Numbered from the stretch's first letter, positions 8,264 to 16,704 are shown. The stretch is DNA of 40,866 nucleotides from Cytophagales bacterium (GCA_020063545.1 JAGUUF010000274.1:1-40866); one strand, 5' to 3'. Program-made: numbers and translations. Notes: generated from the letters alone by a model not told the origin.

Positions 8264-8293
8264 AAAAGCCCCTCTGAGCAGGAGGGGACTTTT
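8264..8293. terminator. Terminator-like hairpin in a divergent intergenic region
   Basis: CCCCTC (8269-8274) pairs with GAGGGG (8282-8287) around a 7-base loop. Flanking AAAAG and CTTTT extend the stem across one bulged A. On the minus strand it is followed by a T-rich tract (CTTTTCTTTTT). The position is odd: it lies between divergent genes, upstream of both, so it must stop a short leader or small RNA rather than a known gene. Confidence 0.65.
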
Positions 8294-8437
8294 CAAACCA
8301 AAAGGCGGTAAAAGTGTGCTATGCGTTCCTGTATACCGAACCACCAATGGTTTGTAACCGGCAGCAGTGTTATTTTTAAGGCCGTTTGCCGCCCGTTCAA
8401 CCGAACAAAATGGTAGTTGGCCGGCTTAATCCGTAAT

Positions 8438-8944
8438 ATGAAAAAGCTAAACGTTCTGTTTGTTTGCCTGGGTAATATTTGCCGTTCGCCCCTTGCCGAG
8501 GCATTGTTTAAACACAAGCTTAACCAGCATGGACTCGAACATTGTATTGAGGCCGACTCGTGCGGAACTTCGGATTACCATATTGGCGAGCCCCCCGACA
8601 GCCGTACAATGGCCAATGCCCGAAAAAATGGAATTACCATCAGCCACAGGGGGCGGCAGCTTTCAATAACCGATTTGGAACATTTTGACTATATCCTGGC
8701 AATGGATCAAAGCAACTACCACCACATCCTTTACCTGGGGCGCCACCACGACATTACCGGTAAAGTTTCGTTAATACGGAATTATGACCCAATCGGAAAA
8801 GGACTTGATGTGCCCGATCCATACTACGGTGGCGAGCGTGGCTTCCAGGAAGTTTTCGAAATCCTCGATCGCTCCCTGGAGGGTTTTATTCACTATTTAA
8901 AAGAAAAGGAAAAAATTACGGCTTTACCAAAACCTGCAAGGTAG
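8438..8944 (+). CDS. Low-molecular-weight protein-tyrosine phosphatase
   Basis: A 168-residue cysteine phosphatase that removes phosphate from tyrosine (or arginine) residues. The catalytic P-loop is complete, with Cys10 and Arg16 in FVCLGNICRSP. The general acid Asp127 lies in VPDPYYGG, at the usual distance near the C-terminus. Length is normal. ATG 8438 is chosen because it begins the first beta strand directly; the earlier TTG adds only a short unlikely tail. The last 29 bases overlap the end of the convergent aspartate kinase gene. Confidence 0.95.
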   Translation: MKKLNVLFVCLGNICRSPLAEALFKHKLNQHGLEHCIEADSCGTSDYHIGEPPDSRTMANARKNGITISHRGRQLSITDLEHFDYILAMDQSNYHHILYLGRHHDITGKVSLIRNYDPIGKGLDVPDPYYGGERGFQEVFEILDRSLEGFIHYLKEKEKITALPKPAR

Positions 8945-10154
8945 AGCGCGAGGATTGCTCGAGCAGCAGGTTTTTTTGTTTCCGGTAGGTTTCAAACGTT
9001 GATTCATCATAATTTTTTACGGTAATCAGCACCAGGTTGGTGTTGTAATACACATCAAAATGATGGCGAAGTTTCTCCACCAGGGCAAGCAGTTTGTTTT
9101 CGCGGTAGTCAATGCAGAACGAGAATGAGATGGCTGAATTTTGCATGACGTTAATTTTTATATCCAGCGCAGAAAGTGCATGAAAAATTAAACTGAGTTG
9201 CTGTTCATTAACAAACGTGTAATCGGTTACCCTGCACGATACCAGGCATTGATTCTCTTTAAATACGATAAGCGGTGGAATTTTTTCAATGCGACATTCG
9301 TGGATGCGCGTGCCGGGCAGTTCGGGCTTATCGAAACTTTTAACCAGTAAGGGAATTCCCTTGAGTGCCAGCGGCTTTATTGTTTTCGGGTGGATAACCG
9401 AGGCCCCGTAGTACGTCATTTCGGCTGCTTCCTTATAAGGCAGTTCATCAAAAACAACAGCATCCGGAATCCGTTTTGGATCGGCACTCATTACACCGGG
9501 TACATCTTTCCAGATGGTTACCGAACCGGCCCCGAGGCACGAAGCAAAGATGGCAGCCGTATAGTCCGAACCTTCGCGCCCCAGGGTTGTGGTTAATCCA
9601 CCGGTAGTGCCACCGATGAAGCCCTGCGTAAGGATGATATTTTTATCCAGTTCAGGTAGCAGTGTCTTGATGCGCGCGTGTGTTGCTTCCCAGTTTACCT
9701 TTCCTTCCCTGAAGCAATCATCGGTAACGATAAGCTGGCGGGCATCTTTCCATAAACAGGCAATGCCCGACTGAACAATAAACCGGTGAACAATAACCGA
9801 TGAGATGATTTCCCCGAAACTCACTACCTGGTCATACACCTGGTCTTCCGGTCCGGGTACAAGGTTTTGAACAAGCGAATCAAAATATCCTTCAATTTCC
9901 TTCAGGGTGTCCGCATCAGTAAGCAGTTCACGGGCAAGGTTCAGGTGGTAGGTTTTGAGTTCGCCCAGTTCGGACTGGAACGGCTTACCCTGGCGGTATA
10001 GGGTAACAATGTTTTCGAGTGCATTGGTGGTTTTGCCCATTGCCGAAACCACCACCACAAGGGGTTGGCCGGCATTGGCCTTAACAATAGCGGCCATATT
10101 GCGCACCGCTGCACTGCTTTTCAGGGAAGCGCCTCCGAATTTAAAAACATTCAT
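8916..10154 (-). CDS. lysC: Aspartate kinase (monofunctional)
   Basis: A 412-residue enzyme that phosphorylates aspartate, the first step to lysine, threonine, methionine and diaminopimelate. The N-terminus VFKFGGASLKS is the kinase signature. VVVSAMGKTTNAL, the active-site FIGGTTGGLTTTLGREGSDYTAA and WKDVPGVMSADPK follow in order. The last ~120 residues are ACT-type regulatory repeats (including ALSALDIKINVMQNSA), so amino-acid feedback is likely. No homoserine dehydrogenase domain is fused. It is divergent from fbp, with 75 bases between starts, and overlaps the phosphatase gene tail to tail. Confidence 0.95.
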   Translation of the reverse strand: MNVFKFGGASLKSSAAVRNMAAIVKANAGQPLVVVVSAMGKTTNALENIVTLYRQGKPFQSELGELKTYHLNLARELLTDADTLKEIEGYFDSLVQNLVPGPEDQVYDQVVSFGEIISSVIVHRFIVQSGIACLWKDARQLIVTDDCFREGKVNWEATHARIKTLLPELDKNIILTQGFIGGTTGGLTTTLGREGSDYTAAIFASCLGAGSVTIWKDVPGVMSADPKRIPDAVVFDELPYKEAAEMTYYGASVIHPKTIKPLALKGIPLLVKSFDKPELPGTRIHECRIEKIPPLIVFKENQCLVSCRVTDYTFVNEQQLSLIFHALSALDIKINVMQNSAISFSFCIDYRENKLLALVEKLRHHFDVYYNTNLVLITVKNYDESTFETYRKQKNLLLEQSSRSTLQVLVKP

Positions 10155-10159
10155 TTTGG

Positions 10160-10189
10160 TTGTTCTAAATCGTTTGCAACTTAAATTTG
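10160..10189 (+). promoter_or_regulatory. Bacteroidota-type promoter of fbp
   Basis: TTG (10160-10162), a 19-base spacer and TAAATTTG (10182-10189) make a perfect TTG-N19-TAnnTTTG promoter. Transcription would start near 10194, about 35 bases before the fbp ATG. Confidence 0.7.
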
Positions 10190-10229
10190 CTTTTCAACAA
10201 AATCATTCAAGTTGGCGAAAGAATTTTCA

Positions 10230-11222
10230 ATGGCCATGGAAGAATCGCGTATTGCCGCACCGATTGGCAGTGCGCTCGACCGGTTTATTAAAAGCAAGCA
10301 AGACCAGTTTGCGTATGCCAGCGGTGAACTTTCGCAGTTGCTGCGCGATATAGCCCTTGCCTCAAAGGTGGTAAACCGCGAGGTGAACAAGGCCGGGCTG
10401 ATTGATATCATGGGCTCGATGGGCTCCACCAATACAGCCGGAGATGCCCAGCAAAAACTTGATGTACTGGCCAACATCCGCTTTTCAAGGGCGTTGATGA
10501 AAGGAGGAGAAGCCTGTGCCCTGATATCGGAGGAGGCCGAATCGTATGTTGATCTGAACAATTCAGGCAAATACGTTATCGCCATCGACCCGCTGGACGG
10601 CTCATCCAATATCGATGTTAACGTTTCCATCGGCACAATTTTTTCCATCTATCGCAGAAAGAGTAAAGAAGGTACGCCCATCCGCGAAGAAGACATTTTA
10701 CAAAAGGGCTCTGAGCAGGTGGCTGCCGGTTATATTCTGTATGGTTCTTCCACCATGCTGGTTTATACTACCGGCCATGGCGTAAATGGTTTTACCTACG
10801 AGCCAACCTTGGGCGAATACTTTTTGTCGCATCCCGATATGAAAATGCCGGAAGAGGGTAAGATTTACTCAGTAAATGAGGGTTCCTATAATTCGTTTTC
10901 AAAACCGGTAAAAGAGTATATCGCGTATTGTAAGGATAAAAATTATACCGGCCGCTACATTGGTTCCCTTGTGGCTGATTTTCACCGCAACCTGCTTAAA
11001 GGAGGCATTTATATTTATCCGGCAACAGCCAAAGATCCAAACGGCAAACTCCGGTTAATGTATGAATGTAATGCGCTTGCCTTTGTGGCCGAACAGGCTG
11101 GCGGCAAGGCCTCGGATGGGAAGAACAGGATACTGGATATTCAGCCGACTTCGCTGCACCAGCGAACCCCTTTTTATGTAGGCTCAAAAAGGATGGTAGA
11201 GAAAGCGGAGAGTTTTGGTTAA
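10230..11222 (+). CDS. fbp: Class I fructose-1,6-bisphosphatase
   Basis: A 330-residue metal-dependent phosphatase that turns fructose-1,6-bisphosphate into fructose-6-phosphate in gluconeogenesis. The family motifs include SGELSQLLRDIALASKVVNREVNKAG, the acidic metal site ALISEEAE (Glu101-102), and the signature DPLDGSSNIDVN near residues 120-131. GGIYIYPATAKDPNGKLRLMYECNALAFVAEQAGG contains the sugar-phosphate site. ATG 10230 is used; ATG 10236 is equally possible, and the upstream TTG 10212 adds residues not usual in the family. The stop overlaps the end of the opposing DUF5606 gene by 4 bases. Confidence 0.95.
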   Translation: MAMEESRIAAPIGSALDRFIKSKQDQFAYASGELSQLLRDIALASKVVNREVNKAGLIDIMGSMGSTNTAGDAQQKLDVLANIRFSRALMKGGEACALISEEAESYVDLNNSGKYVIAIDPLDGSSNIDVNVSIGTIFSIYRRKSKEGTPIREEDILQKGSEQVAAGYILYGSSTMLVYTTGHGVNGFTYEPTLGEYFLSHPDMKMPEEGKIYSVNEGSYNSFSKPVKEYIAYCKDKNYTGRYIGSLVADFHRNLLKGGIYIYPATAKDPNGKLRLMYECNALAFVAEQAGGKASDGKNRILDIQPTSLHQRTPFYVGSKRMVEKAESFG

Positions 11223-11641
11223 TCTTTTTTTACCTCTTCTTTATTATCCGCAAAAACTTCAGGCAGGTGTTTCATCAGGATGGCATACCATTTTAACAGT
11301 TTTTTAATATCCGATACGTAAACCCGGTTATCATCGTATTCCGGCAAAACCGATTTCAGGAAAGCTTTTAATTCTGCCGGATCAGCTTCTGCATCAATGC
11401 CGGTATCGTTACCAAATTCTGAATTGATTTTTCTGAGCACCTGCTCAAGCGATACGGTTCCTTCTTTGGTAGTTGTATAAATGGAAATTTCGCTGAGCAC
11501 GGACATTTTGTGGCTGGGAGTTGCCACCAGTTTTGTTTTCTGTTCATCCAGTGATTCCAGGATTACTCCTGATTTTGCAGGCTTCAGCACTTTGAACAGC
11601 CCGCCTTTACCCGATACGGTAGCAATTTCGTCCAGTTTCAT
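11219..11641 (-). CDS. DUF5606 domain protein
   Basis: A 140-residue cytoplasmic protein conserved in Bacteroidota and of unknown function. The N-terminal half, IATVSGKGGLFKVLKPAKSGVILESLD followed by HKMSVLSEISIYT, is a small beta-barrel-like unit recognisable as DUF5606. The C-terminal half is helical and acidic (LLKWYAILMKHLPEVFADNKEE). There is no signal peptide. It has its own -7 box inside the end of the upstream engB gene. I cannot assign a function. Confidence 0.85.
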   Translation of the reverse strand: MKLDEIATVSGKGGLFKVLKPAKSGVILESLDEQKTKLVATPSHKMSVLSEISIYTTTKEGTVSLEQVLRKINSEFGNDTGIDAEADPAELKAFLKSVLPEYDDNRVYVSDIKKLLKWYAILMKHLPEVFADNKEEVKKD

Positions 11642-11655
11642 AAGGTATAATCGGG

Positions 11656-11688
11656 CAAAGCTAAATATTTTCAGGTTGCTGTATTCAA
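11656..11688 (-). promoter_or_regulatory. Bacteroidota-type promoter of the DUF5606 gene
   Basis: On the minus strand, TTG (11688-11686), a 22-base spacer and TAGCTTTG (11663-11656) match the TTG / TAnnTTTG pattern, with a spacer slightly longer than usual. It overlaps the 3' end of engB, suggesting that DUF5606 is expressed apart from engB. The mRNA leader would be about 10 bases. Confidence 0.55.
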
Positions 11689-12270
11689 TGCGGCCCTGAT
11701 GAATTCAAGAATTTCCATGCCCCCGGTTTTTTTCACCGATGACGTAATGAATACCGGTGGCAGCGACTCCCATTCGTTAAGCAGTTCTTTTTCAAACGAG
11801 TTCAGCGTTTCCTTTAGTTGAGTTTTGGTAACTTTATCCGATTTGGTAAAAACAAGAGCAAGGGGTAGTCCGGCCTTGCCGGCCTGGTAAATAAAATCCA
11901 GGTCAATGGCTTGCGGGGCAAGCCGGCTGTCGAGCAGAACAAACAGGCAGCAGAGGTTGCGGCTGCCGGCCAGGTACATGTCAATAACCTTTCCGAAACC
12001 GCTTCGCTTAGCTTTGCTTACTTTGGCGTACCCGTAGCCCGGTAAATCAACCAGGTACCAGGCATTATCAATAAGGTAGTAGTTTATAGTTTGCGTTTTG
12101 CCCGGTGTTGCCGAGGTTCTGGCCAATTGTTTCCGGCCTGTAAGCAGGTTAATAAGCGATGACTTACCGACATTGGAACGGCCGATAACAGCAAATTCGG
12201 GCTTGCCGGGCATTGAAACGGATGCTGGTGTAGTGGTGCTGGCAATGAATTCGGCTTGCTTAACGGTCAT
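11671..12270 (-). CDS. engB: Ribosome biogenesis GTPase YihA/EngB
   Basis: A 199-residue Era/TrmE-type GTPase needed for 50S assembly. The G motifs are complete: GRSNVGKSS (30-38, P-loop), SATPGKTQTINYY (switch I with the conserved threonine), DLPGYG (75-80) and TKSDK (142-146), with the final SSVKKTGG as G5. The N-terminal extension is short, as usual. It is divergent from the PorE-like gene, with 164 bases between starts. Confidence 0.96.
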   Translation of the reverse strand: MTVKQAEFIASTTTPASVSMPGKPEFAVIGRSNVGKSSLINLLTGRKQLARTSATPGKTQTINYYLIDNAWYLVDLPGYGYAKVSKAKRSGFGKVIDMYLAGSRNLCCLFVLLDSRLAPQAIDLDFIYQAGKAGLPLALVFTKSDKVTKTQLKETLNSFEKELLNEWESLPPVFITSSVKKTGGMEILEFIRAALNTAT

Positions 12271-12434
12271 GGACAGGCAGTTGAAGTAATGCTTTCAACC
12301 CAAAATACTAATAATGTAAGATTTGAGTACTTTATGAGTCCAAATTTGCACGATTTAAACATCAGTTTTTCCTATATTGGCAGGCTTAGTTGATTGTTTA
12401 TTTTTTAACTTTAATTGTAAACCCACTTCAAGAC

Positions 12435-14450
12435 ATGTACAGTATGCGCAGTATACTGATTTTTTTAGCTGTCGCGGGGGCCTTCCTAACCAGTTACAGC
12501 CAAACCGAAAAAGAGCAGGCTAAGTTATATATGGAACAGGCCGAATTGATTATGGCCGAAACCAGGGCCATCGATGATGCCCGGGAACTTATGGTAACGG
12601 CTGCCAACCTGGACCCCGCCAACATCAAAGCAAATTTTGAAGCCGGCCACTACCACATTAAAACCATCGGCAAGGATTTGGCCGTAAAGTATTTTTTGCG
12701 TGTGTATGAACTTGACCCGAATTACCGTTTCGATCTTGAATTCTGGATCGGGCAGAGTTACCAATACGGCCTTGAATTTGATAAGGCTATCGATTTTTAC
12801 AACCGCTATAAACAACGACTGGCCAAACGTCCCAACTACCTGGGCAACGACCGGGTTAGCGCTGCCGTTGTTGACCGGGCAATTTATGAGTGTGAGAACG
12901 GAAAGGAATATGTAGCCAACCCGAAAAATTTTTCCATTGTTAACATTGGGCGTGAAATCAATTCCGAGTGGGATGATTATGCCCCTGTATTCAACGAGAG
13001 CGAAGACCAGGTAATCTTTACTTCGCGCAGGCGCGATGGGAACATGAACCAAAACGTGGATGTTGACAACAAACCTTTCGAAGACATTTTTATTGCCCGA
13101 AAAGTAAACGGCCGGTGGACCCCCGCTGAAAACATTGGTTCGCCCATAAACACACCGTATCACGATTCTAACCTGGCACTTTCTGCCGATGGCCAGACGT
13201 TGTTCATTTACACCGATGAAGGTGGTGGCGATATTTACTACAGCGATCGCCAACCCAACGGCACCTGGGGCGCACCCGTTCCGCTGCCGGGAATCATTAA
13301 TTCATCGTACGAAGAAAAGTCAATTACCATTTCTTCGGATGAGAAAACACTTTACTTCTCCAGCAACCGGCCGGGAGGATACGGTGGGCTTGATATTTAC
13401 CGCGCAACAAAAGATGCCCGGGGTGAGTGGTCGAACGTAAAAAACATGGGACCCAAAATAAACACGGAGTACGATGATGACGGTCCGTTTATTGATTACG
13501 ATGGCAAAACCCTTTACTTCAGTTCGAAGGGCCGCAAGGGAATGGGCGGGTTCGATATTTACAAATCGGTATTTAATGAAGCAACCAACGAGTGGAGCGA
13601 ACCGGAAAACCTGGGCTACCCGATTAACACGCCTGATAACGACATCTATTTTGTAAGCACGAAAGACGGCAAGCGGGCTTACTACTCCTCAGTGCGCGAA
13701 GACGGCTTAGGGTATGACGATATCTTTTTGATTACAGTCCCCGAAGTGGTTGCAGCCAAAGAACCTGAAAAATTGCCCGAGGTTAAGCCCGAAGAAAAAC
13801 CTGAGGAGAAAAAGCAACAATTTCCATTGCGGTACCGGGTTAATGTAGTAGACGCAGGTACACGCCAGCCGCTTGATGCCAAAGTAAGGCTTCAGGGTTT
13901 GCGCGATAATGTTGTGGTGGCAGGCACGGCAGCAGGTGCGGGTGGTACCGAGTTTATGATTAGGGCGGAAGAGCCGAAAGATTATCGCCTTTCCGTTGAG
14001 TTAGAAGGGTACGCGTTTGTCAATCAAAATGTGCGGCTGGATGGTGCCTCTGAAACAGAACGAACGGTTACCCGCACAGTTGAGCTAAGAAAGCTGACTA
14101 CCGGAGTGGTTTCGGTTTTGCGTAACATCTATTTCGATTTTGATAAAGCAACATTCAGAACAGAATCCTACACCGAGTTAAACAAACTGGAGCGCATGAT
14201 GGCCGAAAATCCTAACCTGAAGGTTGAAATAGCCGGCCATACCGATGCCGTGGGAACGGCAGCCTACAATAAATTGCTCTCCCAGCGCAGGGCTGAAGCG
14301 GTTAAAGATTTTTTAACCAAGAAGGGTATTGACCCCCGCAGGATTACAGCTGTGGGATACGGCAAAACACGGCCGCTGGCCAGTAACGATGATGAAGCAG
14401 AGGGCCGTGAACTTAACCGCAGGGTTGAGTTTAAAGTGCTGGGCAACTAA
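12435..14450 (+). CDS. PorE-like OmpA-family protein (TPR, PD40 propeller, OmpA C-terminal)
   Basis: An envelope protein of 671 residues. A signal peptide (MYSMRSILIFLAVAGAFLTSYSQ) is followed by TPR-like helices (about 25-135), then a PD40 beta-propeller (about 160-440) with repeats such as YFSSNRPGGYGGLDIYRA and YFSSKGRKGMGGFDIYK. A lysine/glutamate-rich linker leads to a carboxypeptidase-regulatory-like domain (about 470-555) and an OmpA peptidoglycan-binding domain (565-671) with NIYFDFDKATF, GHTDAVG and NRRVEF. This order matches PorE of the type IX secretion system, which ties the machine to peptidoglycan. PorE itself is a lipoprotein, while no lipobox cysteine is seen here. Paralogues with this layout are common, so the exact identity is uncertain. 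ATG 12444 is an alternative start. Confidence 0.85.
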   Translation: MYSMRSILIFLAVAGAFLTSYSQTEKEQAKLYMEQAELIMAETRAIDDARELMVTAANLDPANIKANFEAGHYHIKTIGKDLAVKYFLRVYELDPNYRFDLEFWIGQSYQYGLEFDKAIDFYNRYKQRLAKRPNYLGNDRVSAAVVDRAIYECENGKEYVANPKNFSIVNIGREINSEWDDYAPVFNESEDQVIFTSRRRDGNMNQNVDVDNKPFEDIFIARKVNGRWTPAENIGSPINTPYHDSNLALSADGQTLFIYTDEGGGDIYYSDRQPNGTWGAPVPLPGIINSSYEEKSITISSDEKTLYFSSNRPGGYGGLDIYRATKDARGEWSNVKNMGPKINTEYDDDGPFIDYDGKTLYFSSKGRKGMGGFDIYKSVFNEATNEWSEPENLGYPINTPDNDIYFVSTKDGKRAYYSSVREDGLGYDDIFLITVPEVVAAKEPEKLPEVKPEEKPEEKKQQFPLRYRVNVVDAGTRQPLDAKVRLQGLRDNVVVAGTAAGAGGTEFMIRAEEPKDYRLSVELEGYAFVNQNVRLDGASETERTVTRTVELRKLTTGVVSVLRNIYFDFDKATFRTESYTELNKLERMMAENPNLKVEIAGHTDAVGTAAYNKLLSQRRAEAVKDFLTKKGIDPRRITAVGYGKTRPLASNDDEAEGRELNRRVEFKVLGN

Positions 14451-14451
14451 C

Positions 14452-14478
14452 ACCGCAGCAACTGTAATCGGTTTTTTT
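14452..14478 (+). terminator. Weak terminator candidate after the PorE-like gene
   Basis: ACCG (14452-14455) can pair with CGGT (14469-14472), with CAG/CTG inside and a 4-base bulge, followed by a run of seven T. The stem is short and the call is tentative. Confidence 0.35.
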
Positions 14479-14537
14479 ATTCCTGTATTTTATTAGCAAC
14501 TTGGCTCGCTTTGTTGTTATGCTAACAAACCGCGTGC

Positions 14538-15260
14538 ATGGAAGTTGTTCCCTATAAGGAAGAAAAATCAACAAAAAAGCAGCAGGTGGCCAGGATGTTC
14601 GATAACATCAGTCACCGGTATGACTTTCTTAACCATTTTCTGAGTCTTGGCATTGATAAGGCATGGAGGCGGAAGGCGATTAACCTGTTGCGGCCTGTTA
14701 ATCCCAGAATTATCCTGGACGTTGCCACCGGCACCGGTGATTTTGCCATCCAGGCACTACGTATTCACCCCGATAAGGTTATTGGCGTTGATATTTCGGA
14801 AGGCATGCTTGAAATCGGGCGGAAGAAACTAATCAGGCGAAAACTGGACAACAGGATTGAACTGAAGACTGGTGATTCCGAAAATCTTCCTTTCGAAGAA
14901 AATAAGTTTGATGCCGTTACCGTTGGATTTGGAGTGAGAAATTTTGAAAACGTAAATCGAGGCCTGGAGGAAATAAAACGGGTATTACGGCCGGGCGGCC
15001 TGCTGGTGGTTCTTGAATTTTCAAGGCCCAGGCATTTCCCGTTTAAACAATTGTATAACCTTTATTTCAAGTTCATCCTTCCGAAAGTTGGCCGGATAAT
15101 TTCGCGCGATAAAGCCGCTTATACGTATTTGCCGGAATCAGTGGAAGCCTTTCCGGACGGTGAAGATTTTCTCGCTATCTTGACGGACCTTGGATTTAAA
15201 GAACCGGCATGCAAGCCTCTAACCTTCGGCATAAGTTCAATCTATACGGCACGAAAATAA
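14538..15260 (+). CDS. ubiE: Demethylmenaquinone methyltransferase
   Basis: A 240-residue SAM-dependent methyltransferase (MenG/UbiE) that performs the last step of menaquinone synthesis, the respiratory quinone of most Bacteroidota. Family signatures: FDNISHRYDFLNHFLSLGIDKAWRR, the SAM loop DVATGTGDFA (61-70), VTVGFGVRNFEN, VLRPGGLLVVLEFS and RDKAAYTYLPESVEAFPDG. Length and order are normal. The porT gene begins inside its last 52 bases in another frame; a ubiE-porT/sprT neighbourhood is familiar in Bacteroidota. Confidence 0.95.
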   Translation: MEVVPYKEEKSTKKQQVARMFDNISHRYDFLNHFLSLGIDKAWRRKAINLLRPVNPRIILDVATGTGDFAIQALRIHPDKVIGVDISEGMLEIGRKKLIRRKLDNRIELKTGDSENLPFEENKFDAVTVGFGVRNFENVNRGLEEIKRVLRPGGLLVVLEFSRPRHFPFKQLYNLYFKFILPKVGRIISRDKAAYTYLPESVEAFPDGEDFLAILTDLGFKEPACKPLTFGISSIYTARK

Positions 15261-15949
15261 TTGTGTTTGCAGGTATGCTCCTCATAACGGGGCCGCTTGC
15301 CGCACAAAGTTTTTTGTGGGCACGTAAAAACAATCCGAACTACGATGAAAGCCGGGTTATCAGCTACGGGTTTCTTATCGGATTGCATAGCTCGGCCTAC
15401 CAGATTAACTATTCGGATGCGTTTGTTACGCCCGCAATGGATACCCTTCATTCCGTTGAGCCGCAATGGAAACCCGGATTTTCTCTTGGCTTTATTGTTA
15501 ACTACCGCGCCCATGAATTCCTCGATTTACGGGTAACACCAACAGTAGGTTTTTATGAACATTCCCTGACGTACCGGTTTACCAACGGACAATCGGTTAA
15601 CCAGTTGGTCGAAACCACCATGGTAGAGTTTCCGGTATTGATAAAGTATAAGTCCATGCGCAGGGGCAATATCCGCATGTATATGGTAGGCGGGGTGCGT
15701 CCGGGCATCGAGGCTTCGGGCAAAAAGGAAATTGAAAATGTTACCAACAGCCTGGAAGTGGCCGCCTTTAACATGAGCCTGGAGGCAGGAATTGGTTTTG
15801 ATTTATACTTTCCGCTGTTCAAACTTTCACCGGAAATCCGGTTTTCACGCGGGATTTATAACGTTCTGGATAATCCCGATAACATTTATGGGAAGCCGCT
15901 GAAGCAACTCACAACAAATACCATCAACATTTATTTTCTATTTCAATAA
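15209..15949 (+). CDS. porT: Type IX secretion protein PorT (outer-membrane barrel)
   Basis: A 246-residue outer-membrane beta-barrel of the PorT/SprT family, required for type IX secretion of gliding adhesins and proteases. A hydrophobic signal (IIVFAGMLLITGPLAAQS) is followed by amphipathic strands: YGFLIGLHSSAYQINYS, ETTMVEFPVLIKYKS, MYMVGGVRPGIEASGKKE, FNMSLEAGIGFDLYFPLFKLSPEIRFSRG and a terminal NIYFLFQ. The position after ubiE supports the assignment. ATG 15209 lies 52 bases inside ubiE; ATG 15275 would cut the signal peptide short, so the overlapping start is preferred. Confidence 0.85.
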   Translation: MQASNLRHKFNLYGTKIIVFAGMLLITGPLAAQSFLWARKNNPNYDESRVISYGFLIGLHSSAYQINYSDAFVTPAMDTLHSVEPQWKPGFSLGFIVNYRAHEFLDLRVTPTVGFYEHSLTYRFTNGQSVNQLVETTMVEFPVLIKYKSMRRGNIRMYMVGGVRPGIEASGKKEIENVTNSLEVAAFNMSLEAGIGFDLYFPLFKLSPEIRFSRGIYNVLDNPDNIYGKPLKQLTTNTINIYFLFQ

Positions 15950-16704
15950 TGAAACGCACGGTATTGATCACGGGTGCTACATCGGGCATTGGCCTGGCTA
16001 CGGCCCGGTTGCTGGCCCGGCATTCGTTCAGGCTAATTCTTTGCGGAAGGCGGCTGGACAGGCTACAGGCGTTGCAAGCCGAACTCTCCGTGCATACTGC
16101 TTGCAGGATACTCTCGTTTGATGTGCGCGAGGCGGAAGAAGTAGCGGCAGCTGTTCAATCCTTACTGGCCGACTGGCAAGCGATTGATGTTCTCATCAAT
16201 AATGCAGGTAATGCCCATGGTTTGGATCCGATACAAAGTGGAAAGCAATATGATTGGGATGCAATGATTGACATTAATGTTAAGGGGTTGCTGTATGTAT
16301 CCCAAACCATTATCCCTTCCATGACGGAACGCAAAAGCGGGCACATCATTAACATTGGGTCAATAGCCGGCAAGGAGGTGTACCCTAACGGTAATGTGTA
16401 TTGTGCCAGTAAGTTTGCCGTTGATGCATTAACAAAGGGCATGCGCATGGATCTGAATCCGTTTGGCATAAAAGTAACGGGAATTCACCCCGGCCTGGTG
16501 GAAACAGAATTTTCACTTGTTCGCTTTAAAGGCGATGAAGCCAGGGCTTCGCAGGTGTACAAGGGTTATGAGCCGCTGAAGCCTGAAGATATTGCCGAGG
16601 TAATTTTGTTTGCATTAACCCGCCCTGCACACGTTGTGCTGGCTGACCTGGTAGTATTCCCTACCGCACAGGCCTCAGCTACGCAGGTTAAGAAGGATAT
16701 CTGA
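15949..16704 (+). CDS. Short-chain dehydrogenase/reductase (YdfG-like)
   Basis: A 251-residue Rossmann-fold oxidoreductase. The cofactor loop TGATSGIG (8-15) followed by CGRRLDRL suggests NADP(H), because of the arginine pair after the second strand. NNAG, Ser138 (IGSIAG) and the YCASK motif with Tyr151 and Lys155 complete the catalytic set. The ending FSLVRFKGDEARASQVYKGYEPLKPEDIAE resembles YdfG-type 3-hydroxy acid dehydrogenases, which oxidise serine or reduce malonic semialdehyde. The start shares one base with the porT stop, so it is co-transcribed with ubiE-porT. Confidence 0.92.
   Translation: MKRTVLITGATSGIGLATARLLARHSFRLILCGRRLDRLQALQAELSVHTACRILSFDVREAEEVAAAVQSLLADWQAIDVLINNAGNAHGLDPIQSGKQYDWDAMIDINVKGLLYVSQTIIPSMTERKSGHIINIGSIAGKEVYPNGNVYCASKFAVDALTKGMRMDLNPFGIKVTGIHPGLVETEFSLVRFKGDEARASQVYKGYEPLKPEDIAEVILFALTRPAHVVLADLVVFPTAQASATQVKKDI

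Noticed and set aside
8293..8517. Minus-strand frame rich in Trp, Phe and Tyr ending at the hairpin at 8264-8293
   Set aside because: Its start lies inside the phosphatase gene on the other strand and no family is recognisable. The position before a minus-strand terminator is suggestive but not enough.
12525..13253. Minus-strand frame of 242 codons opposite the PorE-like gene
   Set aside because: It mirrors the propeller-repeat coding region; no signal peptide or family is visible, and the plus-strand protein is well supported.
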